36,467 nucleotides of DNA. It comes from JBDKVA01 sp039679375 (lineage in GTDB: Bacteria; Bacillota; Clostridia; Acetivibrionales; DTU013). Of the stretch, positions 1 through 8,109 are shown piece by piece (within the stretch, counting starts at the first letter, position 1; each line of letters starts with the position of its first letter). Location: positions 1 to 36,467 of the forward strand of contig JBDKVA010000081.1 of the NCBI GenBank assembly GCA_039679375.1. The letters run 5' to 3'. The position numbers and the translations under genes are program-made. Under the pieces are notes generated by a model. The model saw nothing but the letters and a program-made list of their open reading frames with translations, made no database searches and was not told the origin of the DNA.

Positions 1-2
1 AT

Positions 3-617
3 AACGGCAACAGCAGAACAGACTTCCGAGTCCTGTTGGGCAATGCAGTAAAAAGCTCTGTTTCAACGATTTTGACTATCGGAGGCTTTATTGTTCTTTT
101 CTCTGTAATCATCAGGTTATTGACGGAAACCGGTATCATTGGGTCTTTCGCTGCTTTATTTTTCAGGATCCTGACGCCTTTCGGGATTGACGAGAGGATT
201 ATAAGAGGGGTCTTAAGCGGTCTTTTTGAGATAACGACCGGCTCCCGCCTGATCAGTTCCGTTTCAGGTGTGCCATTATCACTTCAGTTGCCTGCAGCAA
301 GCTTGATCATCGGCTGGGCCGGGCTATCCGTACATTTCCAGGTAATGAGCATCGCTTCAAATACAGGTGTAAGCGTTTCTCCATACCTGCTTGGCAAGCT
401 TTTGCAGGGTATACTGTCAGCTTTATATACTTGTCTTGGCTTTAATTGGCTGAATCTCGATTTACACTCATACGAGCCCGTCCTCAGCATGGAAGCTGCA
501 AGTCTGAATGACTGGCTGCATTCTTTCGGAACATCTATATGGATGCTTTTGGCCGTTATTATACTATATACATTGATCAATACAATAGGAAGGTTTAAAA
601 CAGGCCGTCTGAAATAA
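3..617 (+). CDS. ylbJ: Sporulation integral membrane protein YlbJ, C-terminal part
   Basis: The reading frame is open from the window edge, so the 5' end lies outside and about 204 residues remain. The protein is rich in hydrophobic helices (for example near 90-150, 175-235 and 540-590) and has the GLFEITTGSRLIS segment typical of nucleoside-recognition/gate-domain proteins of the YlbJ/SpoIIIAE-like group. YlbJ is a polytopic membrane protein needed during sporulation. An in-frame TTG at 36 is not needed as a start, because the frame continues upstream with plausible coding sequence. The stop is 11 bp from the stop of the convergent gene at 629. A weak 7-bp inverted repeat (CTGAAAT/ATTTCAG, 609-615 and 631-637) spans the junction. 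Family assignment is from recalled sequence pattern. Confidence 0.8.
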   Translation, partial: NGNSRTDFRVLLGNAVKSSVSTILTIGGFIVLFSVIIRLLTETGIIGSFAALFFRILTPFGIDERIIRGVLSGLFEITTGSRLISSVSGVPLSLQLPAASLIIGWAGLSVHFQVMSIASNTGVSVSPYLLGKLLQGILSALYTCLGFNWLNLDLHSYEPVLSMEAASLNDWLHSFGTSIWMLLAVIILYTLINTIGRFKTGRLK

Positions 618-628
618 AAACGAAATTG

Positions 629-1066
629 CTATTTCAGTTCCTGTCTGTCCATTTTTATGACTTCCAGAGTATCATTCAAAATTTCTTCCACCTTATCCAA
701 GACGCTGTCTGCATATTCTTTTGTTCCGAGCCTTATTTCACGCGCATTTTTCTGCGCGCCTGCCACGATTTCATTTGCCTGTTCATATGCTTTTTTCGTA
801 ATTTCATGTTCGTCTACCAAAGAAGCAATCTTGCTTTCCGCATCCTTGATAATATTGTTTGCTTCCTTTTGAGCTTCCGCGAGGATCCTAACCCTTTCCT
901 CCTTCACCCATTTAGCCTGTTTTATGTCATCCGGAAGCTTCAGCCGTACTTCCTTTATGATCTCAAGTATTTCTTCCTTATCCACCAGGCATTTACCTGA
1001 GAAGGGAACGCTTACGCTTTTTTCCACCAAGTCTTCCAAAGTTTCCAGTATGGAAAGTATCTCCAT
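629..1066 (-). CDS. Small coiled-coil protein (DivIVA/ATPase-subunit-like), conserved in Clostridia
   Basis: The 145-residue protein begins MEILSILETLEDLVEKS. Its centre is a long charged helix (KEERVRILAEAQKEANNII...) with the heptad-like, Ala/Glu/Lys-rich texture of ATP-synthase b/H-type subunits and DivIVA-like coiled coils. The longer reading frame starts inside coaD. I chose the ATG at 1066 because an AGGGGG ribosome site lies 8 bases upstream and the extra N-terminal residues look non-coding. The gene lies 11 bp downstream of coaD in the same direction, so it is probably co-transcribed. Proteins annotated only as 'ATPase' or 'cell division initiation protein' occupy this slot between coaD and ylbJ in related Clostridia (recalled synteny). 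The function is unknown, and the coiled coil suggests a structural role. Confidence 0.75.
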   Translation of the reverse strand: MEILSILETLEDLVEKSVSVPFSGKCLVDKEEILEIIKEVRLKLPDDIKQAKWVKEERVRILAEAQKEANNIIKDAESKIASLVDEHEITKKAYEQANEIVAGAQKNAREIRLGTKEYADSVLDKVEEILNDTLEVIKMDRQELK

Positions 1067-1077
1067 GATTAAACCCC

Positions 1078-1566
1078 CTAAATGCCCGGCCTCAAGGCCA
1101 GCTTCTTTACAACTCTGTCTTTTATGCAATCCGGTACCAGTCCATCGATTTTGCCGCCGTTTCTTGCAATTTCCTTTACTGCGCTTGAACTCAGATATGA
1201 ATAATTTACGCTGGTCATCATAAAAAGTGTCTCCATATCCGGCTCGAGGTTTTTATTCAATAATGCCATCTGAAACTCATATTCAAAATCCGACACAGCT
1301 CTAAGGCCTTTTATCACAGTTTTTGAACCCATTTTTTTTACAAAGTCGGCCAAAAGCCCTGTGAAACTTGTTACTTTGATATCCTCCCTGCCGTCCAATG
1401 CACACTTGATCAGATCAATGCGCTCTTCCACTGTAAATAAGGGTTTCTTGCTCTCATTGCTTCCTACTGCCACAATCAACTCGTCACAGATGCGGGCCGC
1501 CCTGGTTATGATATCAAGATGCCCGTTTGTTACGGGATCAAAGCTTCCCGGGTATACAAAAATCAT
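1078..1566 (-). CDS. coaD: Phosphopantetheine adenylyltransferase
   Basis: This cytosolic enzyme of coenzyme A synthesis transfers AMP from ATP to 4'-phosphopantetheine, giving dephospho-CoA. The 162-residue length is normal for CoaD. The N-terminus MIFVYPGSFDPVTNGHLD contains the nucleotidyltransferase (T/H)xGH motif as TNGH at residues 13-16. The second nucleotide-binding motif near the C-terminus appears as YLSSSAVKEIA in place of the usual ISSTxxRE. The RKPL-like basic segment is present as KKPLF. It sits between rsmD (upstream) and the coiled-coil gene (11 bp downstream), the usual rsmD-coaD order of Firmicutes. The gap to rsmD is 167 bp and contains a small palindrome, so a separate promoter is possible. 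Confidence 0.95.
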   Translation of the reverse strand: MIFVYPGSFDPVTNGHLDIITRAARICDELIVAVGSNESKKPLFTVEERIDLIKCALDGREDIKVTSFTGLLADFVKKMGSKTVIKGLRAVSDFEYEFQMALLNKNLEPDMETLFMMTSVNYSYLSSSAVKEIARNGGKIDGLVPDCIKDRVVKKLALRPGI

Positions 1567-1709
1567 TCGTTCAAGTTACCATCCTTATTATTTATTCGTT
1601 TCCTTTTCTTCCGCTAATACCGCAACCGACACGGCCGCAAATAACACGTTAAAACATTTACGGTTATACTGCGTATAATTACAGGCCTGCTATTGTGCCG
1701 TACGCAGGA

Positions 1710-1724
1710 GCGACCATCGGTCGC
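1710..1724. repeat. Short GC-rich palindrome between rsmD and coaD
   Basis: GCGACC-ATC-GGTCGC is a perfect 6-bp inverted repeat with a 3-base loop, ten bases past the rsmD stop codon. No T-tract follows on either strand, so it is a poor intrinsic terminator. It resembles REP-like palindromes scattered in some Firmicutes genomes. Only one copy was seen in this window. Confidence 0.5.
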
Positions 1725-1733
1725 CTTACTGAG

Positions 1734-2294
1734 TCAAATAGGAACCGTCTCCCTGACTCTATAGATCGAAATCATCGTATCACCATATTTTCTCGTATCC
1801 GTCAGCTCCAGCCTCCCAGCGGTATCCGGCAGGCTGTCTGATGTACTGTGCTCTGTTACAATAATCCCATCGTCCTTCATTATATCATTTTTTATCAATA
1901 TTTTTAATGTTTCTTGAATAAAATTTTTATTGTATGGAGGATCCAACAGAATCAAGTCGAATCGTTGCCCTTTTTTGAACAATTTCTCTATTCCGGCTGC
2001 AAAATCTGTCGTATATACATCCGCTTTATCTGCAAGCTTTGTATGAGCCAAGTTTTCCCTTATGGTTTCACAGCATTCAGGGCTTTTGTCAATAAATACC
2101 GCACTGCACGCGCCTCTGCTCAAGGCTTCGATGCCAAGGCTTCCCGTACCTGCAAAAGCATCCAGTACAATGCTGTTCTCGACCCTGAAGGCTATAATAT
2201 TGAAAAGCGCCCCCTTCACTTTGTCGGATGTAGGCCTTGTTAAAGTCCCTTTTATCGTTTTCAGCTTGTGACCTTTTGCAGAACCCGATATCAC
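1734..2294 (-). CDS. rsmD: 16S rRNA (guanine(966)-N2)-methyltransferase
   Basis: RsmD methylates the exocyclic N2 of G966 in 16S rRNA during small-subunit assembly, using S-adenosylmethionine. The sequence shows ISGSAKGHKLKT at the N-terminus, the SAM-binding segment VLDAFAGTGSLGIEALSRGA, and the catalytic DPPY motif (LLDPPYNKN). The length (about 186 residues) is normal. The coordinates given start at a GTG (2294), but the best start may be an ATT at 2303. It lies 8 bases after a GGGAGG ribosome site and gives (M)LRVISGSAKG, which matches the usual family N-terminus MRVISG. The GTG is 17 bases from that site. The gene follows recG closely and is probably in the same operon. Confidence 0.93.
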   Translation of the reverse strand: MISGSAKGHKLKTIKGTLTRPTSDKVKGALFNIIAFRVENSIVLDAFAGTGSLGIEALSRGACSAVFIDKSPECCETIRENLAHTKLADKADVYTTDFAAGIEKLFKKGQRFDLILLDPPYNKNFIQETLKILIKNDIMKDDGIIVTEHSTSDSLPDTAGRLELTDTRKYGDTMISIYRVRETVPI

Positions 2295-2324
2295 TCGTAA
2301 AATGGCTGATTCCTCCCTATTTTG

Positions 2325-4403
2325 CTAATTCATGCTGATAGACTTTGCAGCATCTTCGAACTTTTCTCTTACTGCACGGCCTAGCAGCCTGTTTTCCGGG
2401 CTCTCCAGAAGCCTGTCCTGCTCTATCAATTTAGAAGCAGCCTCCTGGGCCTTTTTCAGTATTTCCATATCTTTATAGAGATTTGCTATTTTTAATTCCG
2501 GTATGCCATGCTGCCTTGTTCCAAAAAAGTCACCAGGCCCACGCAGTTCAAGATCCTTTTCCGAAATGAGGAAACCGTCTGCAGTCTGCGTCATGACTTT
2601 CATGCGCTCTGCCGCCACTCTGGCCCTGCTCTCATTAAACAAAACGCAATAGGACTGGTATTCACCCCTGCCAACCCTGCCTCTTAACTGATGAAGCTGT
2701 GCCAATCCAAACCTTTCCGCGTTCTCTACCACCATAAGCGAGGCATTTGGCACATTGACCCCTACCTCAATGACCGTTGTCGATACAAGGATATCCGTAT
2801 CACCCTTTGCAAATTGTGACATTACGGTATCTTTCTCAGCCGGCTTCATTTTTCCATAAATCAATGCCACCCTCAAATCACTGAATGTTTTGTGCGAGAG
2901 CTGATCAGCCAGTTCCGACGCGGCCTTTGCCTCAACCGCATCCGATTCTTCCACCAAAGGGCAGACAATATACACCTGCCGCCCCTGCGCGACTTGTTTT
3001 CTTATAAATTTATTTATCCTATCCCGCATCGCAGAATCTACTGCATAGGTCTCTACCTTTTTCCTCCCGGGCGGAAGCTCATCGATTACAGATATGTCCA
3101 GATCTCCATACAATATCAGAGCAAGCGTCCTTGGTATCGGCGTTGCAGTCATGACAAGCATGTCGGCATGATTGCCTTTTTGTGAAAGGAGCGCCCTCTG
3201 CCTTACACCAAAACGGTGCTGTTCATCCGTAACTACGAGCCCAAGTCTTTTAAAAACGACTCTTTCCTCAAGCAGCGCATTTGTACCTATAACGATATCC
3301 GCATTCCCTTCCCTTATCTGCTCCAACAGTCCCTTTGCCTCTTTCGGCGGAGTATTGCCGGTAAGCAGCGCTGTTTTGATGCCGAAAGGTCTCAGCAATG
3401 GCTCGACGGAGTGGAAATGCTGCTCTGCCAGTATTTCTGTCGGCGCCATCAACGCACCCTGATATCCGCTTTTTACCGCCTTTGCAAGAGCAAGCACCGC
3501 GATAATTGTTTTGCCGGAACCTACATCACCCTGAATGAGCCGGTTCATTACCTTACTGCTCTCCATATCCGTTTCGATTTCGGAAAAGACTCTTTTCTGT
3601 GCATTCGTCAGTTCAAATGAAAGTGATGCGATCAGTTTTCCGATCTCCGCACCCGCACTGAAACGAATGCCTTCTCCCTTCTCTTTTGTCGATGCTTTCA
3701 GGCTCGACAGTCCCAGCTGCAGTACCAGCAGTTCCTCGAATACCAATCTCTCGCGTGCCTTAAAAAATGCTTCGTCACTTTCAGGGTAATGTATATTATG
3801 TATCGAATATCGGATACCTTCCAGATGGTAATATTCCCGTATCCATTCGGGAAGGGTATCATCCGGATGCTCGCCGGCATATTCAAGAGCGGTCCTAATT
3901 ACTGCGCGGATGGCATTTTGAGTCAGTTTTCCAGTAGAAGGATAAACCGGAACGATCCTGCCGGTATTCACCTGGCCTGTTTCATTTAATTTTTCATATA
4001 CCGGATTCAGTACTTCAAATACATTTTTTTTCGTAATTGTTCCATAAAAAATATATTCTTCCCCTTGTTTAAAATAATTTTTAAGGTAAGACTGGTTGAA
4101 CCACAAAGCCTTGATCACGCCGGTATCATCCTTTATAAGGACACGGCTCAGAGAAAGACCTCTTCTCGGCCTGGATTCCGCTACCTTTGACGCAATTATG
4201 CCTTCAAAGGAGCATTGTTCTCCATCCTGCAGCTCCGCTATTTTTTTCAGTTTGCTTCGGTCCTCATAGTTCCTTGGATAATGAGCAATGACGTCTCCCA
4301 CTGTAAATATGCCAAGACGGCGGAATAGCGCAGCTTTCGCCTCACCTACTCCCTTGAGGTATTGTACCGGTTTTTTCAACAATATTGCCGAGTCCGTGTT
4401 CAT
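2325..4403 (-). CDS. recG: ATP-dependent DNA helicase RecG
   Basis: RecG is a double-stranded DNA translocase that remodels stalled replication forks and branches Holliday junctions. The 692-residue protein has the N-terminal wedge/OB region (PVQYLKGVG... then GDVIAHYPRNYEDRS). The helicase core carries Walker A GDVGSGKT, the DEQH box (VTDEQHRFGVRQR), the ATPIPRTLAL motif, and in the second lobe GRVGRGEYQSYC. The C-terminal ELRGPGDFFGTRQHG segment is diagnostic of RecG. A longer frame begins at 4472, but the ATG at 4403 (MNTDSAILLKKP) has a GGGAG-containing site upstream and matches the family start. The gene order recG-rsmD-coaD on one strand suggests an operon. Confidence 0.97.
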   Translation of the reverse strand: MNTDSAILLKKPVQYLKGVGEAKAALFRRLGIFTVGDVIAHYPRNYEDRSKLKKIAELQDGEQCSFEGIIASKVAESRPRRGLSLSRVLIKDDTGVIKALWFNQSYLKNYFKQGEEYIFYGTITKKNVFEVLNPVYEKLNETGQVNTGRIVPVYPSTGKLTQNAIRAVIRTALEYAGEHPDDTLPEWIREYYHLEGIRYSIHNIHYPESDEAFFKARERLVFEELLVLQLGLSSLKASTKEKGEGIRFSAGAEIGKLIASLSFELTNAQKRVFSEIETDMESSKVMNRLIQGDVGSGKTIIAVLALAKAVKSGYQGALMAPTEILAEQHFHSVEPLLRPFGIKTALLTGNTPPKEAKGLLEQIREGNADIVIGTNALLEERVVFKRLGLVVTDEQHRFGVRQRALLSQKGNHADMLVMTATPIPRTLALILYGDLDISVIDELPPGRKKVETYAVDSAMRDRINKFIRKQVAQGRQVYIVCPLVEESDAVEAKAASELADQLSHKTFSDLRVALIYGKMKPAEKDTVMSQFAKGDTDILVSTTVIEVGVNVPNASLMVVENAERFGLAQLHQLRGRVGRGEYQSYCVLFNESRARVAAERMKVMTQTADGFLISEKDLELRGPGDFFGTRQHGIPELKIANLYKDMEILKKAQEAASKLIEQDRLLESPENRLLGRAVREKFEDAAKSISMN

Positions 4404-4567
4404 CAACCTGCTCCCGTTTTCATATGTAATGTAGCTTCCTGCTCCGGGAATGCGCGGAGCTTTCCCATACAATTCTAATATATGCCGCCTTCTTTTACCA
4501 TACCCTATTTTGGATTTGTAATCAAGGTCAGGAAGTGTGGCGGAATTTAAATAATTTAAAAAAGTCC

Positions 4568-4597
4568 TTGCGGTTTTTGGATGTTATGTGTTAAAAT
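4568..4597 (+). promoter_or_regulatory. Probable housekeeping promoter of rpmB
   Basis: TTGCGG (4568-4573) and TAAAAT (4592-4597) are separated by 18 bp, about 50 bp upstream of the rpmB start. The match to the consensus is moderate and the position is suitable. Confidence 0.5.
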
Positions 4598-4647
4598 AGT
4601 TATGCTTTGTGGGATAAAAGCTCCAGTTAAAAGGAGGTGTGATATAG

Positions 4648-4836
4648 ATGGCAAAATGCGATATTTGCGAGAAGGATACCGTATATGGCAACAATGTTAG
4701 CCACTCGGTAAGAAGAACCAACAGGTTCTGGAAGCCCAATGTAAAAAAGGTCAGGGTTATTGAAAACGGCACTCCTAAGACAATTCATGTATGTTCAAGA
4801 TGCCTGCGTTCAAACAAGGTAACAAGGGCAATATAG
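4648..4836 (+). CDS. rpmB: 50S ribosomal protein L28
   Basis: L28 is a small structural protein of the large ribosomal subunit. The 62-residue sequence starts MAKCDICEKD and contains the basic core SVRRTNRFWKPNVKKVRV. Two CxxC pairs (CDIC at the N-terminus and CSRC near the C-terminus) mark the zinc-binding form of L28. A strong AAGGAGGTG ribosome site lies 9-10 bases upstream of the ATG. The gene is monocistronic here and divergent from recG. It is convergent with spoVM, with which it shares a hairpin terminator. The rpmB/spoVM adjacency agrees with gene order recalled for Bacillus and Clostridia. Confidence 0.97.
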   Translation: MAKCDICEKDTVYGNNVSHSVRRTNRFWKPNVKKVRVIENGTPKTIHVCSRCLRSNKVTRAI

Positions 4837-4879
4837 TCAACTGCTTGAAATTTAATTGCTGCATTATTGCAGCCTTAAT

Positions 4880-4914
4880 AAAAAGCGAAGGAGCTCGATG
4901 CTCCTTCGCTTTTT
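4880..4914. terminator. Bidirectional intrinsic terminator between rpmB and spoVM
   Basis: A perfect 15-bp stem (AAAAAGCGAAGGAGC, 4880-4894, paired with 4900-4914) encloses a 5-base loop. The stem ends in an A-run on one side and a T-run on the other, so it can terminate transcription from both rpmB (+) and spoVM (-). Confidence 0.9.
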
Positions 4915-4915
4915 A

Positions 4916-4987
4916 TTATTTCATTCTCAGTACTTTTTTAATGAAGCTTCCGAAAAGCCTCGGCATTTTCAACACCATTATTCTCAT
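4916..4987 (-). CDS. spoVM: Stage V sporulation protein SpoVM
   Basis: A 23-codon gene, ATG to TAA, is preceded by an AAGGGGGAG ribosome site. The peptide reads MRIMVLKMPRLF followed by GSFIKKVLRMK. SpoVM is the amphipathic-helix peptide that recognises the convex forespore membrane and anchors SpoIVA, the base of the spore coat. Features shared with Bacillus SpoVM (recalled as MKFYTIKLPKFLGG...) are Pro at position 9 between a hydrophobic N-terminal stretch and a basic amphipathic helix, Lys7, an aromatic/Gly pair at 12-13, and a very short length. Its position next to rpmB is the conserved location. It is easily missed because it is so short. A sporulation (sigma-E type) promoter is expected upstream, but I could not assign one. 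Confidence 0.85.
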   Translation of the reverse strand: MRIMVLKMPRLFGSFIKKVLRMK

Positions 4988-5140
4988 CACTGAACTCCCC
5001 CTTGAAAAGGTCTGTTAGTACTATTCTATTAAAATACAACTATTTGGTGCATGTCTGAATCCCTATTCATTTCATAACTTAAAAATGCATATACATACAT
5101 TGAAAAAGAATTGAATCACGTTTTTTTCATATATATTACC

Positions 5141-5195
5141 TTGATTTGATGTTGAACAAATTTATTTTTCCATTATCTCAAATCATTTGTTCAAC
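5141..5195. repeat. Nested perfect inverted repeat upstream of the 5237 gene
   Basis: GTTGAACAAAT (5151-5161) and ATTTGTTCAAC (5185-5195) are perfect 11-bp inverted copies 23 bp apart. A second pair, TGATTTGA and TCAAATCA, overlaps the first. The structure lies 40-95 bp before the start at 5237 and could be an operator or a leader hairpin. The rest of 4988-5236 shows no gene. Confidence 0.6.
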
Positions 5196-5236
5196 TTATA
5201 TACGTAATTGCAAAGAGTTAAAGGATAGTGATTTTC

Positions 5237-5926
5237 ATGCATATTATAATTATACCGAACTACAGGCGAAAGCTGCTGATTTCCATGTCCGCTGCCGTAA
5301 TATGGATATTGCTTTTCATATTTGGCAGCTATCTGATCGACCATACAATGCTTTTTCATATAACAATAAATTCCTGCCTTGAGTTTTCTTGTCCATATGA
5401 CATCATAATTGAAAATGTGCTGGTGTCCTATACCGATCCGCAGCATGAAATACGGGCTTCCTTCTCACCTGCATATCCCCGGGTCGGACATTTTATCAAC
5501 TACGAATCTCTCGAAGGAAAATTCAGTTTTAATTATCCCTCAGCCTTTTTAATCAGTGAAGAAACCTTTACCGGAGGTGACATACTGTACCATATCGATT
5601 TCCGTGACAGGCAGGATTCAGCCCATGGTTTCATACAGGTATGGAAGCTGACGGATCCGCTTGAAGAATTTTTGAAAAAATCTAAAGAAACTTCCCAGGA
5701 AACGTATAAATATTTCAAGACGTCAGATATAGAGTTGAATGGCGTAAAGGGCTACCTATGGGATTATGCAGTTCTGACACAAAACGGCTATTATAAGGGG
5801 ATGGAAGTATTTCTGGAACAGGATGAAAGGATGTACCGGCTGAGTTATTTCCTTCCTGAAAGCAAATGGAACAATAAACAGTCTGAACTATTCTGGATAA
5901 TGGCAAAATCCTTTAAAATAAAATAA
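5237..5926 (+). CDS. Membrane-anchored protein with PsbP-like extracytoplasmic domain, function unknown
   Basis: The 229-residue protein has an N-terminal basic segment and one membrane helix (KLLISMSAAVIWILLFIFG). A linker follows, then from about residue 95 a domain beginning EGKFSFNYPSAFLI. That 'F-F-YP' opening and the later ITELNG-like and YRLSYF strands recall PsbP/Mog1-fold domains of small anchored Clostridia proteins. The homology is suggestive only. I chose ATG 5237 because an AAAGG ribosome site lies 12 bases upstream. The alternative GTG at 5228 is only 3 bases from that site. It is a single gene between spoVM and nth (convergent), with an 11-bp inverted repeat upstream that may be regulatory. 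Confidence 0.7.
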   Translation: MHIIIIPNYRRKLLISMSAAVIWILLFIFGSYLIDHTMLFHITINSCLEFSCPYDIIIENVLVSYTDPQHEIRASFSPAYPRVGHFINYESLEGKFSFNYPSAFLISEETFTGGDILYHIDFRDRQDSAHGFIQVWKLTDPLEEFLKKSKETSQETYKYFKTSDIELNGVKGYLWDYAVLTQNGYYKGMEVFLEQDERMYRLSYFLPESKWNNKQSELFWIMAKSFKIK

Positions 5927-5937
5927 TGACATGCAAT

Positions 5938-6570
5938 TCAATGTTTCATGCCATACTTGCAATATTCGCGGATGCCGCATTCCCCGCATAAAGGCTTCCT
6001 GGCATTGCATACCGCTCTGCCGTGAAAAACGAGCTGATGGCAAAAACTCCCCCACTTTTCTTTCGGCACGACCTTCATCAGGTCATATTCTATTTTCTCC
6101 GGATCTTCGTTTTCTGTCAATCCGATCCTGTTGGAAAGCCTCTTTGCATGGGTATCCACAACAATGCCGGGCACGCCGAAACAGTCATTCAGCAGCAAAT
6201 TAGCCGTTTTTCTACCCACTCCGGGGAGCTTCAGTAAATCCTCCATATTGGAGGGGACCGTTCCCCCGAAATCGTCGATCAGCATTTTGCAGGCAGCTAT
6301 AATATTGCGGGCTTTATTGTGATAAAAGCCCGTCGATCTGATATCCTCCTCAAGCTCTTCCTGCCGTGCCGCGGCAAAATCTTCTGCAGTCCTGTATTTT
6401 TGAAACAAGTCCCTTGTGACGATATTTACGCGCGCATCCGTGCACTGTGCGGCAAGCTGCGTTGCGATCATGAGCTGGAGCGGATCTGTATACTCAAGTG
6501 AGCAGTCCGCATCCGGATACATTTCATCAAACTTTTCGATTATTTTCAAAACCTTTTGTTTTGTTGTCAT
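5938..6570 (-). CDS. nth: Endonuclease III (DNA glycosylase/AP lyase)
   Basis: This base-excision repair enzyme removes oxidised pyrimidines and cleaves the abasic site. The 210-residue protein has the helix-hairpin-helix LPGVGRKTANLLLN with the catalytic Lys, followed by the catalytic Asp in VVDTHAKRLSNRIGL. The C-terminal 4Fe-4S ligands have the family spacing C-x6-C-x2-C-x5-C (CNARKPLCGECGIREYC). The ATG at 6570 overlaps the glgA stop by four bases (ATGA), so the two genes are translationally coupled. The pairing with glycogen synthase has no obvious biochemical logic. Confidence 0.96.
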   Translation of the reverse strand: MTTKQKVLKIIEKFDEMYPDADCSLEYTDPLQLMIATQLAAQCTDARVNIVTRDLFQKYRTAEDFAAARQEELEEDIRSTGFYHNKARNIIAACKMLIDDFGGTVPSNMEDLLKLPGVGRKTANLLLNDCFGVPGIVVDTHAKRLSNRIGLTENEDPEKIEYDLMKVVPKEKWGSFCHQLVFHGRAVCNARKPLCGECGIREYCKYGMKH

Positions 6571-8036
6571 CGGGCAACCTTCTTATTTACTGCAAGCATA
6601 TAAAGGTCTTCATATTTCCTGGCCGAACTGTTCCATGAAAAATCAGAATGCATAGCCCTGATAATCAGTTTTTCCCACTCTGCGGGATTTTCTATGTATA
6701 ACCTTATTGCTCTTCCGACCGTTTCAATCATGTCATCGGATGAAAAATTGATAAATGAAAAGCCGTTTCCATGTTCCTGATCGGCGTCATAGTCGATAAT
6801 CGTCTCTGCAAGACCGCCTGTTGCTCTGACAACCGGAATCGTACCGTATCTCAGGCTGATGATCTGCCCAAGGCCGCAGGGCTCAAAACGCGAAGGCATG
6901 AGGAACATATCGCTGCCGGCATAGATCCTTTGCGCAAGCTGGGCATTATAACCGATATGAATTGCGATCCGGCCCGGGTATTGATCCGCTATTCTCCTGA
7001 ACTGGTCCTGGTAGTAGTCATCCCCAGTTCCAAGCAGAATAAATTGAAGATCCTTCTTAAGGAAATCGTCAACCCTTTCGATGATCAGGTTGAGGCCCTT
7101 TTGCCCTGACAGCCTTGATACCAGACCTATCACGGGCACATCCGAAACCGGCAGCCCCATTTCCTTCTGAAGGGCTGATTTGTTCACCTTTTTATCCTTA
7201 AAAGTATCTGCGTTGTAATTTTTTACAATATATTTATCTGTCTCAGGGTTGAATTCTTCGTAACTGATACCATTCAATATGCCATAAAGATCCCCCGAGC
7301 GTTTTGTAAGGAGTCCCTCCATCCTCTCGCCGTACTGCTGTGTCTGTATCTCCTTTGCATAGACTTCGCTGACCGTACTGATGATGTCTGAATAGACAAG
7401 ACCGGTCTTCATGAAGCTGAACATGCCGTAAAATTCAGCCTTTTCAGATGTAAATACCTCAAAGCCCCTATTTAGAAGATATACGGCATGGCTTGAAAAA
7501 TTGCCCTGATATTCGAGGTTGTGAACAGTAAAAATTGTCGATATGCCGCTGTAAAATTCATCGTATGCATACTGTTCCTTTAAAAGCAGGCAAACCGGTC
7601 CGGTATGCCAGTCATTGCAATGTACAATATCGGGCTTGAAACCTATATTCGGCAGCATTCCCAGAACAGCCTTGCAAAAGAATATGAAACGGTCGGCGTC
7701 ATCAAAATGGCCGTATATTCCTTTCCTGTCAAAATATCTGTAACTGTCCGCAAAATATACGGGAAGGTTTTTCTTTCTGCCTGAAGCTTTGTACGGAAGC
7801 TCAGTCTTCCTGATGATACAGGTTTCAAGGCTGTTGCCCAGCTGTATCGGGAAGTCGGTTATATATTCAAAATCGCCTTTGATCATACGGTATTTCGGCA
7901 AAGCTACCCTGACGTCATGTCCGAGCTCAGCCAGAGCCTTCGGCAGTGACCCGGCTACATCAGCGAGTCCCCCTGTTTTTGCAAATGGCGACATTTCGGC
8001 AGCTACAAACAATATTTTTAATTTTCTGTCATTCAC
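6567..8036 (-). CDS. glgA: Glycogen synthase (ADP-glucose type)
   Basis: GlgA extends alpha-1,4-glucan chains from ADP-glucose (family GT5). The N-terminus KILFVAAEMSPFAKTGGLAD contains the KTGGL substrate-binding motif. The C-terminal lobe has SRFEPCGLGQIISLRYG with the catalytic Glu, followed by ATGGLAETI. The length (489 residues) is normal. The longer frame from 8096 is rejected: a GGGAGG site 7 bases before the GTG at 8036 gives (M)NDRKLKILFVAAE, which matches the family start. No glgB, glgC or glgP is in the window, so the rest of the glycogen pathway must be elsewhere. Downstream nth overlaps by 4 bp. Confidence 0.96.
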   Translation of the reverse strand: MNDRKLKILFVAAEMSPFAKTGGLADVAGSLPKALAELGHDVRVALPKYRMIKGDFEYITDFPIQLGNSLETCIIRKTELPYKASGRKKNLPVYFADSYRYFDRKGIYGHFDDADRFIFFCKAVLGMLPNIGFKPDIVHCNDWHTGPVCLLLKEQYAYDEFYSGISTIFTVHNLEYQGNFSSHAVYLLNRGFEVFTSEKAEFYGMFSFMKTGLVYSDIISTVSEVYAKEIQTQQYGERMEGLLTKRSGDLYGILNGISYEEFNPETDKYIVKNYNADTFKDKKVNKSALQKEMGLPVSDVPVIGLVSRLSGQKGLNLIIERVDDFLKKDLQFILLGTGDDYYQDQFRRIADQYPGRIAIHIGYNAQLAQRIYAGSDMFLMPSRFEPCGLGQIISLRYGTIPVVRATGGLAETIIDYDADQEHGNGFSFINFSSDDMIETVGRAIRLYIENPAEWEKLIIRAMHSDFSWNSSARKYEDLYMLAVNKKVAR

Positions 8037-8109
8037 GGACAATCCTCCCTTAATGGAACTGTTAATAGTATACAACATAAATGCGTCCATAAACAACAGT
8101 TTTCATCCT

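Noticed and set aside
4404..4472. An N-terminal extension of RecG by 23 residues
   Set aside because: There is no ribosome site before 4472, and the family start matches the ATG at 4403.
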